A stretch of DNA of 64,000 nt, taken from Phycisphaerae bacterium (GTDB lineage Bacteria; Planctomycetota; Phycisphaerae; UBA1845; Fen-1342). The notes beneath the pieces were generated by a model. That model worked only from the letters and a program-made list of their open reading frames with translations. It had not been told where the DNA came from and made no database searches. This document shows positions 25,715-34,445 of the stretch, piece by piece; the stretch's first letter is position 1, and every line of letters starts with the position of its first letter. The stretch lies in NCBI GenBank assembly GCA_017999985.1, contig JAGNKU010000007.1:62001-126000 (forward strand), in the 5' to 3' direction. Position numbers and translations under genes: made by a program.

Positions 25715-26125
25715 ATGATCATTGACCAGTCGGAAATCGACTCGTTGCTGGAGGAAGCCAGCGGACTGGCGGCGGAGGCCGCGGATACGACGACGATGGC
25801 GCCGGCTCCACCGGCGCCCCCACCCGCGCCGACCCCGTGCACCTTCAAGATGCCGACCGATCCCAACGTGCGCCGGCTGCTGCGGCTGCGCGTGCCGGTG
25901 ATCGTTCAGCTCGCCTCCCGCCCCATGCCGATCTCGAACGTGCGCGACTTGTCGGTGGGTGCGATCATCGAGTTCGAGAAGTCGGTGGAAGACCCGCTCG
26001 ACCTGCTGATCAACAACCGGCTGATCGGGCAGGGCCAGTGCGTGAAGGTCGGCGAGAATTTCGGCCTGCGGGTGACGCGGATCTGCGACACGGCCCAGCG
26101 CATCCGCTCGATGGGCGGCGATTGA
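25715..26125 (+). CDS. fliN: FliN-like flagellar motor switch protein with FliM-type N-terminal peptide
   Basis: The N-terminus, MIIDQSEIDSLLEEA, resembles the FliM peptide (consensus SQxEIDALL) that binds phosphorylated CheY. An alanine/proline-rich linker follows, then a FliN/SpoA domain: RLLRLRVPVIVQLASRPMPI, LSVGAIIEFEKSVEDPLDLLINNRLIGQG and GENFGLRVTRI. FliN builds the flagellar C-ring, which controls rotation and export. At 136 residues it is a FliN length. No other flagellar genes are nearby except the Maf/DUF115 protein at 38064, so it is either a scattered flagellar gene or serves another SpoA-based complex. Confidence 0.85.
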   Translation: MIIDQSEIDSLLEEASGLAAEAADTTTMAPAPPAPPPAPTPCTFKMPTDPNVRRLLRLRVPVIVQLASRPMPISNVRDLSVGAIIEFEKSVEDPLDLLINNRLIGQGQCVKVGENFGLRVTRICDTAQRIRSMGGD

Positions 26126-26131
26126 CCTAAC

Positions 26132-27799
26132 TCACGCCGGGGGTGCCGCGCTTCGCCGCCACCGTCGTGGCCAGAGCAAGGCGATTTCGTGCAGCCGCAT
26201 CAGCCACGCGGCCCCAACGTACACCCCCGTGCCGATCATGAGCAAGCCCAGTGTCTCGGCGGCCCGGGCCGCCAGCCGACTGGGCACGTGCGCCGTCAGC
26301 GCGCCCCAACCCGGCTGCACGGCCGCGACCAGCACGCCGGTCACCACGCCTGCCAGCACGATCCAGAGCAGCGCCAGAATCGTGGCGCGATCCAGCAGCG
26401 CCACACCGATCCGCCGCTGGAGCAGAACCAGCCCGATCACGATCGAAAGCGACGAGGTCGTCACGGAGCTGACGGCAAACGCGGCCTCGCGGATGGCGTC
26501 GAACCAGATCAGGCTGACATTCAGCGCCACGTTGACTGGGAGCAGAACTGCGCTGATGGTCAGCGGCGTGCGTACATCGCCTACGCTGTAGAACGCGCGC
26601 AGGACGATGTGCTGGGCGCAGAAGGCCCACAGCCCGAAGCCATAGCACGCGACCACGTAGCTTGTCCGCACCGTGTCTTCCGGCGTGAAGTGGCCGCGCT
26701 CGAAGAGCAGCCGGGTCAGCGCCTGCGGGATCACGATCATCATGACACCCGCGAGCACGCCTTCGAAGACAGCCAGCCTTAGCGACTGTCGTACCTCGGC
26801 GACCCACGCGGGCCATTCCTGGCGCGCTGCGAGCCGACTGAACGCGGGCAGTGCCGCCGTGGCGAGCGAAATCACGAGCACGCCGAGCGGGAACTGGTAC
26901 AGGCGCTGGGCGTAGGTGATGGCAGAGAGGGCGCCTTCGGTCAGGGGGTAGGTGAACGTCCAGCCCAGCACCGTGGCGGTGTGCGGGGTCCCTGCGACGT
27001 GCGTGAGCATCGTGCAGACCTGGGCATCCAGGAAGACGCCGAAGGCCAGCACGCCCTGCCCCAGCGCGACCGGCACGAGCAGGCGGAGCATGTGCTGCAC
27101 CGTCGAATCGCGCCATGTCAGATCCCACCTGAGCCGCACGCCGTTTGCGCGCAACGCCGGCACCAGGAAAATAATCTGCAGGACGCCGGAGACCACCACG
27201 GCCAGCGCCACGACGTAGACCTGGCGCGTGGGCTGCGCGGGATAGAGCATGGGGCCCAGCCACGCGATGGCGGTGATCATGCCGACATTGAGCACGATGG
27301 AGGTCAACGCCGCCGGTACGAAGCTGCCGATGCAGTTCAGCAGGCTCGACAGCAGGGCCACGACGCAGATGGTCAGCATGAACGGCAGCATCAGGACAGT
27401 CAGTGACAGCAGCAACTGGCGGGCAGCGGCGTGCTCGGCATCGAGCGGTGCCAGCCACCAGATGGCAGCGATGATCAGCGCGATCGCCATGATGACGAGC
27501 ACGAGCGTGACGGTCATCAGGGCCAGCGTGCGGGCCAACAGTTTCCAAGCGGCTTCCCGGCCTTCGTTTTCGAGCGTCCGCGTGAACGTCGGGACAAAGA
27601 CCGGCGCCATGGCTCCTTCGCCCAGCAGCCGGCGGAAGAGGTTCGGAAACTGGAACGCGTAGGCGAAGGCGTCCTGCACCCAGCCCAGGCCGAACGCCTG
27701 CGCGAGCAGGATGTCGCGCACCAGCCCGGTGATGCGTGAGATCAGCGTGCAGATCGCGATGAGTTTGGCGTGCGAGACGACGCTGCGCTGTGCGGACAT
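26132..27799 (-). CDS. murJ: MurJ, lipid II flippase
   Basis: A polytopic protein of the MurJ/MviN family with about 14 predicted helices. The early segment AKLIAICTLISRITGLVRDILLAQAFG and the AFQFPNLFRRLLGEGAM motif are diagnostic; the arginines there line the substrate cavity. MurJ moves lipid II across the inner membrane for peptidoglycan synthesis. The ATG at 27799 (MSAQRS) is chosen because TATCAT lies 7 nt upstream and no Shine-Dalgarno exists; the frame is open 12 codons further. At 555 residues the length is normal. It sits downstream of the polysaccharide cluster, fitting an envelope role. Confidence 0.96.
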   Translation of the reverse strand: MSAQRSVVSHAKLIAICTLISRITGLVRDILLAQAFGLGWVQDAFAYAFQFPNLFRRLLGEGAMAPVFVPTFTRTLENEGREAAWKLLARTLALMTVTLVLVIMAIALIIAAIWWLAPLDAEHAAARQLLLSLTVLMLPFMLTICVVALLSSLLNCIGSFVPAALTSIVLNVGMITAIAWLGPMLYPAQPTRQVYVVALAVVVSGVLQIIFLVPALRANGVRLRWDLTWRDSTVQHMLRLLVPVALGQGVLAFGVFLDAQVCTMLTHVAGTPHTATVLGWTFTYPLTEGALSAITYAQRLYQFPLGVLVISLATAALPAFSRLAARQEWPAWVAEVRQSLRLAVFEGVLAGVMMIVIPQALTRLLFERGHFTPEDTVRTSYVVACYGFGLWAFCAQHIVLRAFYSVGDVRTPLTISAVLLPVNVALNVSLIWFDAIREAAFAVSSVTTSSLSIVIGLVLLQRRIGVALLDRATILALLWIVLAGVVTGVLVAAVQPGWGALTAHVPSRLAARAAETLGLLMIGTGVYVGAAWLMRLHEIALLWPRRWRRSAAPPA

Positions 27800-27806
27800 G
27801 GGGCGG

Positions 27807-27812
27807 ATGATA
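27807..27812 (-). promoter_or_regulatory. -10 box 7 nt before the murJ start
   Basis: TATCAT (minus strand) is followed by CCGCCCC and then the ATG. The spacing suits a leaderless message; no -35 of quality was found. Confidence 0.45.
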
Positions 27813-27847
27813 GCCGGGAGCGACGCCGTGACCAATGGCCGGCCGTG

Positions 27848-29365
27848 CTACGGCGGCGTCGCGGGGGCGGGCGTCGGAGCGGACGCCGGCCCGCTGGTGG
27901 CCGGCGGCAGCGGGGCGCGTGCGTACCAGCCGCGATCGATCCGGGCCTTGTCAACATAGACTCCGGCTACCATGACGGCCACCGCAAGTGCGCCTTTTAT
28001 GTAGCGGCTGTTGCGCCCGCCGCCGAGCTCGCGTGTTCCGAACATGATGTCCGCCAGCAGCGCCCCGAGACAGATCAGCAGCAGCGGGTCCGAGACGACC
28101 CGATACCGCTCGACGAACGCCGTCAGGCACAGGCCCGCGCAATACGAGCACACCGGCAGCGTGACGAGGCCGAACCGGCGGTAGCGCACGAGAGCCCCGA
28201 TGAACGCCAAGAGGACCACTGGTGCCACGGCCCGGCGCAACCGCTCTTCCGTGCGCCAGTTCCAGTCGATGACGGACTGTGCATGCTGGCGCTGCGCCGG
28301 CCTGCCCTGGTGGTGCCGGTCCCATTGCAGCATGGCGGCGTCGATGTCGGGCGTCGGCCACCAGTAGCGGTTGGCGAAATCGTCCACGGACTTGCCGAAG
28401 AAACGCAGCAGGCGGATCCCGCATAGCTCCGCGTAGCGCTGGGGCTTGGCGCGTACCCAGTCCAGTGCGCGCTCAAAGTAGAGCTGACTCACGGCAACCT
28501 CGCCCAGGCCCTTGCCCTCGGAGACGTCGACCGCACTGCTGCCGCCGTCGTGCGTCGACGGGTTGTTGCCCCACCACAAAGCCACGCCGGCCTGCGTCGA
28601 GAACGTCAGCGGCCCCAAGCCCAGGCGGTAGTTGCGGATCAGCCACGGCGACAGGGCCACCGCCATGCCGACGACGAGCCCCATGGGTGCCGGCCAGCGC
28701 CAGGCCCGCCGTTCGAAATCTCGCAGCGCCACCAGTAGCAACCCCGGCGCAAAGAACAGGTTGGACGGCCGCACCAGCATCAACAACCCAAAGACGAGAC
28801 CCGCCGCCAGGAACCCGAGGACGGCTGGTCGGCCCACACGGCTGTGCGCCCGCGCGCAGAGGAACACGCACAACAGCAAGAGCGGCGTCGCGAGATTCTC
28901 GGAGACCAGTACCGGCACGTAAATGACCGAGGTCGGCCAGACCGCGTGGAGCAGGCCCGCGATCAGGGCGGTCCGCGGCGAAGCCACCCGCCCTGCGATC
29001 AGTGTGACGAGCGCGGTGCAGGAGCCGCCGAACGCCGCGTGAAACAGCCACGCGGCCCGGAGGTTCTCGCCGAAGACCGCGTACACCCCGGCGAGGAACG
29101 CCGGGTACGCCGGCGTGCGGTACGCGCGGCCGTGACTGTGCCGGAATTCGCCCGTCTTGAGCCAGTTGAGCGCCATCGTGTGGTAGCCACGACAATCGCT
29201 GACCGGCGTAACCGTCGCCAGGGTCGCCCAACCGAGGCGCAGGATGAGCGCGAAGAGGAACAGCCGCCAGGCCAGGCGCCGGACCTGGCGCCCGGTGTCC
29301 GGCGGCGGCTGCGGCGTGGAAGTGGGAACGCTCCCCGCCGCCGCGTCCGCGGCGGTGCTACTCAC
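27848..29365 (-). CDS. GT39-like polytopic membrane glycosyltransferase (second copy)
   Basis: The protein is 505 residues with around ten hydrophobic helices. The first one ([19 protein letters not shown]) precedes a loop with [14 protein letters not shown], whose aspartate fits the catalytic site of GT39-type, lipid-phosphate-sugar-using transferases. A periplasmic-type domain near residues 270-340 contains [13 protein letters not shown] and a WWPTPDIDA region. It resembles the protein at 21829 in plan (GNHPG versus GNNPS loops), so the two may be distant paralogues. Its start overlaps the gmd stop by 8 nt, so it belongs to the same operon and probably adds a sugar to an envelope glycan or protein. 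Confidence 0.82.
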   Translation of the reverse strand: MSSTAADAAAGSVPTSTPQPPPDTGRQVRRLAWRLFLFALILRLGWATLATVTPVSDCRGYHTMALNWLKTGEFRHSHGRAYRTPAYPAFLAGVYAVFGENLRAAWLFHAAFGGSCTALVTLIAGRVASPRTALIAGLLHAVWPTSVIYVPVLVSENLATPLLLLCVFLCARAHSRVGRPAVLGFLAAGLVFGLLMLVRPSNLFFAPGLLLVALRDFERRAWRWPAPMGLVVGMAVALSPWLIRNYRLGLGPLTFSTQAGVALWWGNNPSTHDGGSSAVDVSEGKGLGEVAVSQLYFERALDWVRAKPQRYAELCGIRLLRFFGKSVDDFANRYWWPTPDIDAAMLQWDRHHQGRPAQRQHAQSVIDWNWRTEERLRRAVAPVVLLAFIGALVRYRRFGLVTLPVCSYCAGLCLTAFVERYRVVSDPLLLICLGALLADIMFGTRELGGGRNSRYIKGALAVAVMVAGVYVDKARIDRGWYARAPLPPATSGPASAPTPAPATPP

Positions 29366-30410
29366 AACCCCCTCCCGTCCCGGGCGCGCTGGGGGGCGCG
29401 CCGCGCCGGCCCTTCGTCTGGGCGTAGTACTCGCGCTCGGCGAGGTCCAGGTCCGCGTCGACCATCATCTGGACGAGTTCCTTGAAGCGCACCTTGGGCT
29501 CCCAGCCGAGGACCTGGCGCGCCTTGCGCGGGTCAGCCAGCAGCACGTCGACTTCCGTCGGCCGGAAGTAGCGCGGGTCCGTCTTGACGAAATCGTGGTA
29601 GTCAAGCTGCAAGCGGCCGAACGCCTGCTCGCACAGCTCGCGCACGGAGTGCGACTCGCCCGTGCCCACCACGAAGTCGTCGGGCTGGGTGTGCCGCATC
29701 ATGCGGTGCATCGCGTCGACGAAATCGCCGGCGAAGCCCCAGTCGCGCTTGGCTTCCAGGTTGCCGAGGTAAACCTCTTTCTGAAGGCCGACCTTGATGC
29801 GCGCCGCCGCCCGCGTCACCTTGCGCGTCACGAACGTTTCGCCGCGGCGTGGCGACTCATGGTTGAACAGGATCCCGTTCACCGCGAACAGGCCGTACGC
29901 CTCGCGGTAGTTACGCGTCACGTAGTAGGCGAAGATCTTCGCCGCCGCGTAGGGGCTGCGCGGCTCGAACGGCGTCTGCTCGTGGATCGGCCCGCTGGTC
30001 GCGTTGCCGAACATCTCGCTGCTGGAGGCCTGGTAGAAACGCACCTGGGGGTTCACGTCGCGGATGCACTCCAGGAGGCGCAGGGCCCCCAGACCACCGA
30101 CATCCGCCGTGAATTCCGGTTGGTCGAAGCTGACGCGCACGTGCGACTGGGCGCCCAGGTTGTACACCTCGTCGGGCATGACCTGCGTCATGATGCGGCG
30201 CAGGCTGGTCCCGTCCCCCAGGTCGCCATAATGCAGGCGAACCCGCACCGGCGCCTCGTGCACGTCTTGGTACAGGTGCTCGATCCGGCCGGTGTTGAAC
30301 GAGCTGCTGCGGCGAATGATGCCGTGCACCTCGTAGCCCCTGCTCAGCAGCAGCTCGCACAAATATGAGCCATCCTGCCCGGTGATGCCCGTAATCAGTG
30401 CGGTTGGCAT
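29358..30410 (-). CDS. gmd: GDP-mannose 4,6-dehydratase
   Basis: An extended short-chain dehydrogenase with the NAD(P)-binding start [14 protein letters not shown], typical of Gmd, and the [15 protein letters not shown] and SPYAAAK segments that supply the catalytic Ser/Thr-Tyr-Lys set. It converts GDP-mannose to GDP-4-keto-6-deoxymannose, the precursor of fucose, rhamnose and perosamine sugars. The ATG at 30410 follows GGAGGACGT, and 350 residues is exact for the family. It overlaps the upstream methyltransferase gene by 16 nt and the downstream GT39 gene by 8 nt, so it is embedded in an operon. The nearby DegT aminotransferase could use its product. Confidence 0.97.
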   Translation of the reverse strand: MPTALITGITGQDGSYLCELLLSRGYEVHGIIRRSSSFNTGRIEHLYQDVHEAPVRVRLHYGDLGDGTSLRRIMTQVMPDEVYNLGAQSHVRVSFDQPEFTADVGGLGALRLLECIRDVNPQVRFYQASSSEMFGNATSGPIHEQTPFEPRSPYAAAKIFAYYVTRNYREAYGLFAVNGILFNHESPRRGETFVTRKVTRAAARIKVGLQKEVYLGNLEAKRDWGFAGDFVDAMHRMMRHTQPDDFVVGTGESHSVRELCEQAFGRLQLDYHDFVKTDPRYFRPTEVDVLLADPRKARQVLGWEPKVRFKELVQMMVDADLDLAEREYYAQTKGRRGAPPSAPGTGGGCE

Positions 30411-31207
30411 ACGTCCTCCGCAGCAGTGCGCGTCAGCGCGATCAGCGCGAACATGGCCAGGTGGTCCATCCACGCACCCAGGGCCCGCTCGACCCGGCGC
30501 CACGCCCCGAACGTCCAGCGCGGTGTCAGGCCGCGCAGCGACATGCCGCCGGACAGAAGATACCGCATCGGCATCATTGGTTCCACGGAGCGGATCCGCC
30601 ATTGCGGGAACTCGCGCTCGAATTGGGCGCGGTCGCGGCAAAAGACGATCCACGGCAGTGCGCCGTTGGCGCCTGAGAGCGGACCGGCCGGCGGGAACTC
30701 CCACTCGGCGGCGTCGGGCGCAAATGGCTCGTGGTGCAGGCGCGTGTAGACGAACCGCGACCAAGCCGTGATCCACGGCTCGATCATCACCACGGCTCCA
30801 CCCGGGGCGACGCAGCGCGCGGCCGCCGCGAAGAACGTGCGGACGCGCGGGAGGTGGTGCAGGACATCAATCATGACGATGGCCCGTAGGCTGCGTGGCG
30901 GAAAGTCGAGCGTCTGCGCATCGACGACGCGGTCCACGCCGGGGCAGGGAAAGACCTCGGAGGTGATCACGCCGGGAATGCGGTCGGGCATGAAGCCCGC
31001 CCCGCTGCCGAGTTCGAGCACCGGCAGGTCACCGCCCGGCAGCTTGGCGGCGATGGCCTCGTACCATTCCTCGTAGATTCGCCGCAGGAACGGTTTGTGG
31101 CGCAGGACGTGCCGGCGCAACTCCGTGGTGCGCGGATCATCGAGGTCGCGGCCGCGTGTGAGGGGCTCGGCGAGCCAGGCCTTCAGATGCGCCACGGCGC
31201 TGCGCAT
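30395..31207 (-). CDS. Class I SAM-dependent methyltransferase
   Basis: The Rossmann methyltransferase core is visible: [13 protein letters not shown] (motif I, binding S-adenosylmethionine), then [14 protein letters not shown] (motif IV region) and [10 protein letters not shown]. The 270-residue protein lacks membrane segments and probably acts in the cytoplasm. Its place between another methyltransferase and gmd in a tight operon suggests it modifies a sugar or a lipid-linked glycan intermediate. The exact acceptor cannot be read from the sequence. Genes on both sides are overlapping or within 20 nt. Confidence 0.87.
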   Translation of the reverse strand: MRSAVAHLKAWLAEPLTRGRDLDDPRTTELRRHVLRHKPFLRRIYEEWYEAIAAKLPGGDLPVLELGSGAGFMPDRIPGVITSEVFPCPGVDRVVDAQTLDFPPRSLRAIVMIDVLHHLPRVRTFFAAAARCVAPGGAVVMIEPWITAWSRFVYTRLHHEPFAPDAAEWEFPPAGPLSGANGALPWIVFCRDRAQFEREFPQWRIRSVEPMMPMRYLLSGGMSLRGLTPRWTFGAWRRVERALGAWMDHLAMFALIALTRTAAEDVCQPH

Positions 31208-31223
31208 GCCTGCGTCTCCACCG

Positions 31224-31985
31224 CTAGCGCTCCGCTCGCCGCCGGGCCAGCAGAAGGATTCTCCAGTCTTTGTCGGTGGCGGCCCGGGACGTGTCGCCGA
31301 GCGGATGCACGCCGAGCATGTCGAGGCCGGCCAGCTCGGCCGCCTCCGCGATCACCTTCGCCGGCCAGAGCGTTTGCACGAGTTCATGGGTGCCGCGCTC
31401 GCGCCGGGCGGTCGCCTTGTCCTGCGCCTCCAGTGTGTAGTGCAACACCGTGCGCAGCGCCATCGGATCGGTCCTGCCATGGACCATGGTGCGCAGCGTG
31501 TGCGTGGCGGTTTCCACCAACGTCTCCTTGTCGCGCGGCGGATCGAGCAACGCGGCCACGCCGTTCCAGGCGTCGCAGACCAACGACGCCCCCGGCCGCA
31601 GCCGTTGGGCGATCGCCGCCAGGAACGTCTGCAGCGCTGCGAGCGTGCCGAGATAGTTCACGACGTTGAACAACGCCAGGGCGATGTCAAAGCCCTCGTC
31701 GGCCAGGTCCTCCACGCGGCCATGGAAGTACCTGATTCGTGCGTGGAGTTCCTCTGGCAGCGCTGCCCGCTTCTGCTCGGCCAGCTCCACCATACGGGCA
31801 TCGACTTCGACGCCCACGACGTGGTGGCCGCACCGAGCGCAGGCCAGCGTGTGCCCGCCGGTACCGGACCCGATCTCGAGTACACGCCTTGCCGGCTGGG
31901 CTATGCCGCCCAACGCGAGCGCACGCTGAATCTCACCGGCGTAATCCTTGTCCGCGAACAGCGTGTCATAAAAGCGATAGAACAT
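31224..31985 (-). CDS. Class I SAM-dependent methyltransferase
   Basis: A 253-residue methyltransferase with motif I VLEIGSGTGGHTLACAR, motif II VVGVEVDARMVELA and motif IV IALALFNVVNYLG. The N-terminal YRFYDTLFADKDYAGEI resembles the lid helices of methyltransferases found in nucleotide-sugar clusters. The stop is 16 nt from the next gene and the start only 3 nt after the aminotransferase stop, so the gene is translated as part of the operon. A role in O- or N-methylation of a deoxysugar is likely but unproven. Confidence 0.87.
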   Translation of the reverse strand: MFYRFYDTLFADKDYAGEIQRALALGGIAQPARRVLEIGSGTGGHTLACARCGHHVVGVEVDARMVELAEQKRAALPEELHARIRYFHGRVEDLADEGFDIALALFNVVNYLGTLAALQTFLAAIAQRLRPGASLVCDAWNGVAALLDPPRDKETLVETATHTLRTMVHGRTDPMALRTVLHYTLEAQDKATARRERGTHELVQTLWPAKVIAEAAELAGLDMLGVHPLGDTSRAATDKDWRILLLARRRAER

Positions 31986-31988
31986 CGC

Positions 31989-33110
31989 TCAACCCCGGTA
32001 GAAGTCACGCACCGCATCGCAGACGTAGTGCACGTCGTCGACCGGCAGCGCCGGAAACGACGGCAGGCATACGCCGTTCTCGAACGCGTAGATGCTGCCC
32101 GGGAAGCGCGCCTCCTCGAATTGCGCCCGGCGGGCCGGGTCGTCGCGCAAGTACGCAAACGCCGGCTGCCGGTGCAGCGGATAGAAGAACGTCCGCGTCT
32201 GAATCCCGCGCGTTTCCAGGAACGTCATCAGCGCCGGCGCGCGCTCCGCGTAGATGGCAATGCGAAACGGAATGTACGTCGAGTCCGGCGTGACCGACAC
32301 CAGCCGCACCTGCGGAATTGCCGCGAGCCGCGCGCGATACAGCTCCAGCAGCGTTTGCTTCCGCGCGACGATCTGCTCCAGCCTGGCGAGCTGCACGAGC
32401 CCGATCGCCGCCTGCAAGTCCGTCATGCGGAAGTTGTAGCCGATCGCCGGATGGATGAACGAGCCCCGGTCCATGCGCCCCTGGTTCCGCAGGAGGCGCA
32501 GCGCTGCGTAGGGCCGCTCGTCGTCCGTGACGATCAGCCCCCCCTCGCCGGTCGTGATCGTCTTGTCCGCGAAGAAGGAGAAGCAACCCACGTCGCCAAA
32601 AGTGCCCGCGTGGCGCCCGCGGTAGCGTACGCCGATCGCCTGGGCGGCGTCCTCGATCACCAGCAGCCCGCGCTGCCGGGCAAAATCGACGAGCGGCCCG
32701 ATCGGGCAGGTCATCCCGTAAATGTGCACCGGCATGATGGCGCGCGTCGCCGGCGTGACTGCGGCGGCGAAGTGCTCGGGCCCGGCCTGCAGTGTCTGCG
32801 GGTCGATGTCGCAGAACAGGGGCGTCGCGCCGGTCATTTCCACGGCCGTGGCCGAGCCCATGAACGTGAAGTCCGGCACGATGACCTCGTCGCCGGGGCC
32901 GATCTCCAGCGCCCGCAGGCCCAGGTACAGCGCGAGCGTGCCGTTGGGCGCCAGCACGGCGTGACGCGCGCCGGTCAGCGCCTTTAACCGCTCCAGAAAG
33001 CGCGCGCTCTGCGGGCCTTCGGTGATCCAGTTCTGCGCGAAGCAGTCGCGCAGCGCCGCGTACTCGTCGTCCCCGATGAACGGCGCGAACTGCAGCACCT
33101 GCCTTGCCAT
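31989..33110 (-). CDS. DegT/DnrJ/EryC1/StrS-family sugar aminotransferase
   Basis: The 373-residue protein has the PLP-dependent sugar aminotransferase signature: TEGPQSARFLERL at the N-terminus, APNGTLALYLGL, VIEDAAQAIG and the lysine of SFFADKTITTGEGG, which forms the internal aldimine. Such enzymes transfer an amino group from glutamate to a keto-sugar nucleotide. With gmd in the same operon, the obvious substrate is GDP-4-keto-6-deoxymannose, giving GDP-perosamine, as in RfbE/PerA. That link is inference from context; UDP-linked keto sugars are the alternative. It is 3 nt from both neighbours, so strongly operonic. Confidence 0.93.
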   Translation of the reverse strand: MARQVLQFAPFIGDDEYAALRDCFAQNWITEGPQSARFLERLKALTGARHAVLAPNGTLALYLGLRALEIGPGDEVIVPDFTFMGSATAVEMTGATPLFCDIDPQTLQAGPEHFAAAVTPATRAIMPVHIYGMTCPIGPLVDFARQRGLLVIEDAAQAIGVRYRGRHAGTFGDVGCFSFFADKTITTGEGGLIVTDDERPYAALRLLRNQGRMDRGSFIHPAIGYNFRMTDLQAAIGLVQLARLEQIVARKQTLLELYRARLAAIPQVRLVSVTPDSTYIPFRIAIYAERAPALMTFLETRGIQTRTFFYPLHRQPAFAYLRDDPARRAQFEEARFPGSIYAFENGVCLPSFPALPVDDVHYVCDAVRDFYRG

Positions 33111-33113
33111 GCC

Positions 33114-34445
33114 TCAGCCTCGAAAACGCCAGAAGGCGTTCAGCGCCATCTTCGCCAGAATGTATCCGTGGTACCAGACGCGGGTTTTCGTCTGACCATA
33201 CGGCCGCGGACGATAGTGAATCGCCTGCTCCGCGCATAGCAGGCCGAGCCGGACCGCCCCGAACAGCAGCTCGAAATCGCCAAACGGGTCGTCAATGCCC
33301 CACTCGTTCCACCGGGCGCGGATCTTCTCAAAATCCGCCTTCCGCACGGCCTTGATGCCGCTCAGCACGTCCGTCAGATGGCCACCGAACAGCCAAGAGA
33401 AGAAATACGCGAAGCTGCCGTTCCCCAGTTGGTTTGCCAGCGGCATCGCGTTGAGCGCGAGCGGGTAGATGAAGCGCGAGCCTTCCAGGAATTCCGCGTG
33501 CCGCCGGCGCAGCGCCTCGTACACGTAGCGGACATTCTCCGGCGGCGAAGTCATGTCCGATTCGAGCAGAATAATGATATTGCCACGGGCCTGCGAGAAG
33601 CCTGCGCGAATCGCATCCCCCTGCCCCTTGCCGGGCTGGCCGATCACGCGGATGTTCTTTTCCGGATATACCTGCCTCACGCGCTCGATCTCCGCCCGCG
33701 TGCCGTCCGTCGAATGCCCCTCGACAAACAGGATTTCCTGCGCCGGCGTCAGTTGCGGAATCGCCTGCACGAGCGGCTCGATATTGTCGCGCTCATCACG
33801 GCAGGTCAGGCAGACGGTCACCGACTCGTCAGGCAGCGGCGCCGGCGGCAGCGGCCGGAAGACCTGGAACTGGTTGAGCTTGAGCCAGTCCAAAAAGAAC
33901 AGGAACTTGCCGACGGCGTTCGTCAGCGGCCCCAGCCCGAGCAGCCGGAACGGACAAATCTGCCAGCGGGCCACGGCGGTGCGCTGGAACCCGGCTGTCG
34001 TCAGCACATTGTTCAGATCGCGAATCGACAGCCAGTTCTGCAAGCCGCCGCGCCGCTTGAGGGCCAGTTTTTCCGCGAGTCGCAGCCCCGGCCTCCACAG
34101 GTAGTTGTACGAATAGACGATCACGCGTGTTTCGGGCCGGCACAGGCGCAAGAGCTCGCACAGGAACGCACCGATGTCCGGGCAGCTCCCCAGCGCGTTC
34201 TTCAAGATGATGTAGTCGAACGTCCCCGTGATCGGCCGCAGATCGTAGCCGCCGTAGCGCTCGAACCGCGTCGGCCCCGCCACGCGGGGGTCCGTGCACA
34301 GGAACACCCCCCGGCGGGGCTGCAGGGCGGCGAGATCCCAGTCCCCGTCGTAGCCCGCCAGCAGCACGTCCTGCCCCGGGGGCACGACCAGCTCGAAGAA
34401 GTCGCGCACCGCGCGGTGGTAGTACGGGTACCACGTGGGCTTCAT
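33114..34445 (-). CDS. Two-domain protein: methyltransferase-like N-terminus fused to a family 2 glycosyltransferase
   Basis: Residues 1-200 look like a reduced methyltransferase-type Rossmann domain: VLLAGYDGDWDL in place of motif I, then FDYIILKNALGSCPDIGAFL. Residues from about 208 onward form a GT-A fold of glycosyltransferase family 2: VTVCLTCRDERDNIEPLVQAI, ILFVEGHSTDGT and the DxD-like LLESDMTSP, with a GIKAVRK segment as in dolichol-phosphate-mannose synthases. The second half would transfer a sugar to a lipid carrier or glycan. The protein shares one base with the upstream epimerase gene (TGATG). The N-terminal half may be catalytically dead, since the GxGxG loop is altered. Confidence 0.85.
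   Translation of the reverse strand: MKPTWYPYYHRAVRDFFELVVPPGQDVLLAGYDGDWDLAALQPRRGVFLCTDPRVAGPTRFERYGGYDLRPITGTFDYIILKNALGSCPDIGAFLCELLRLCRPETRVIVYSYNYLWRPGLRLAEKLALKRRGGLQNWLSIRDLNNVLTTAGFQRTAVARWQICPFRLLGLGPLTNAVGKFLFFLDWLKLNQFQVFRPLPPAPLPDESVTVCLTCRDERDNIEPLVQAIPQLTPAQEILFVEGHSTDGTRAEIERVRQVYPEKNIRVIGQPGKGQGDAIRAGFSQARGNIIILLESDMTSPPENVRYVYEALRRRHAEFLEGSRFIYPLALNAMPLANQLGNGSFAYFFSWLFGGHLTDVLSGIKAVRKADFEKIRARWNEWGIDDPFGDFELLFGAVRLGLLCAEQAIHYRPRPYGQTKTRVWYHGYILAKMALNAFWRFRG

Noticed and set aside
31095-32987. A 630-residue plus-strand frame across the aminotransferase and methyltransferase genes
   Set aside because: It spans several real genes on the opposite strand and shows only composition-driven residues.
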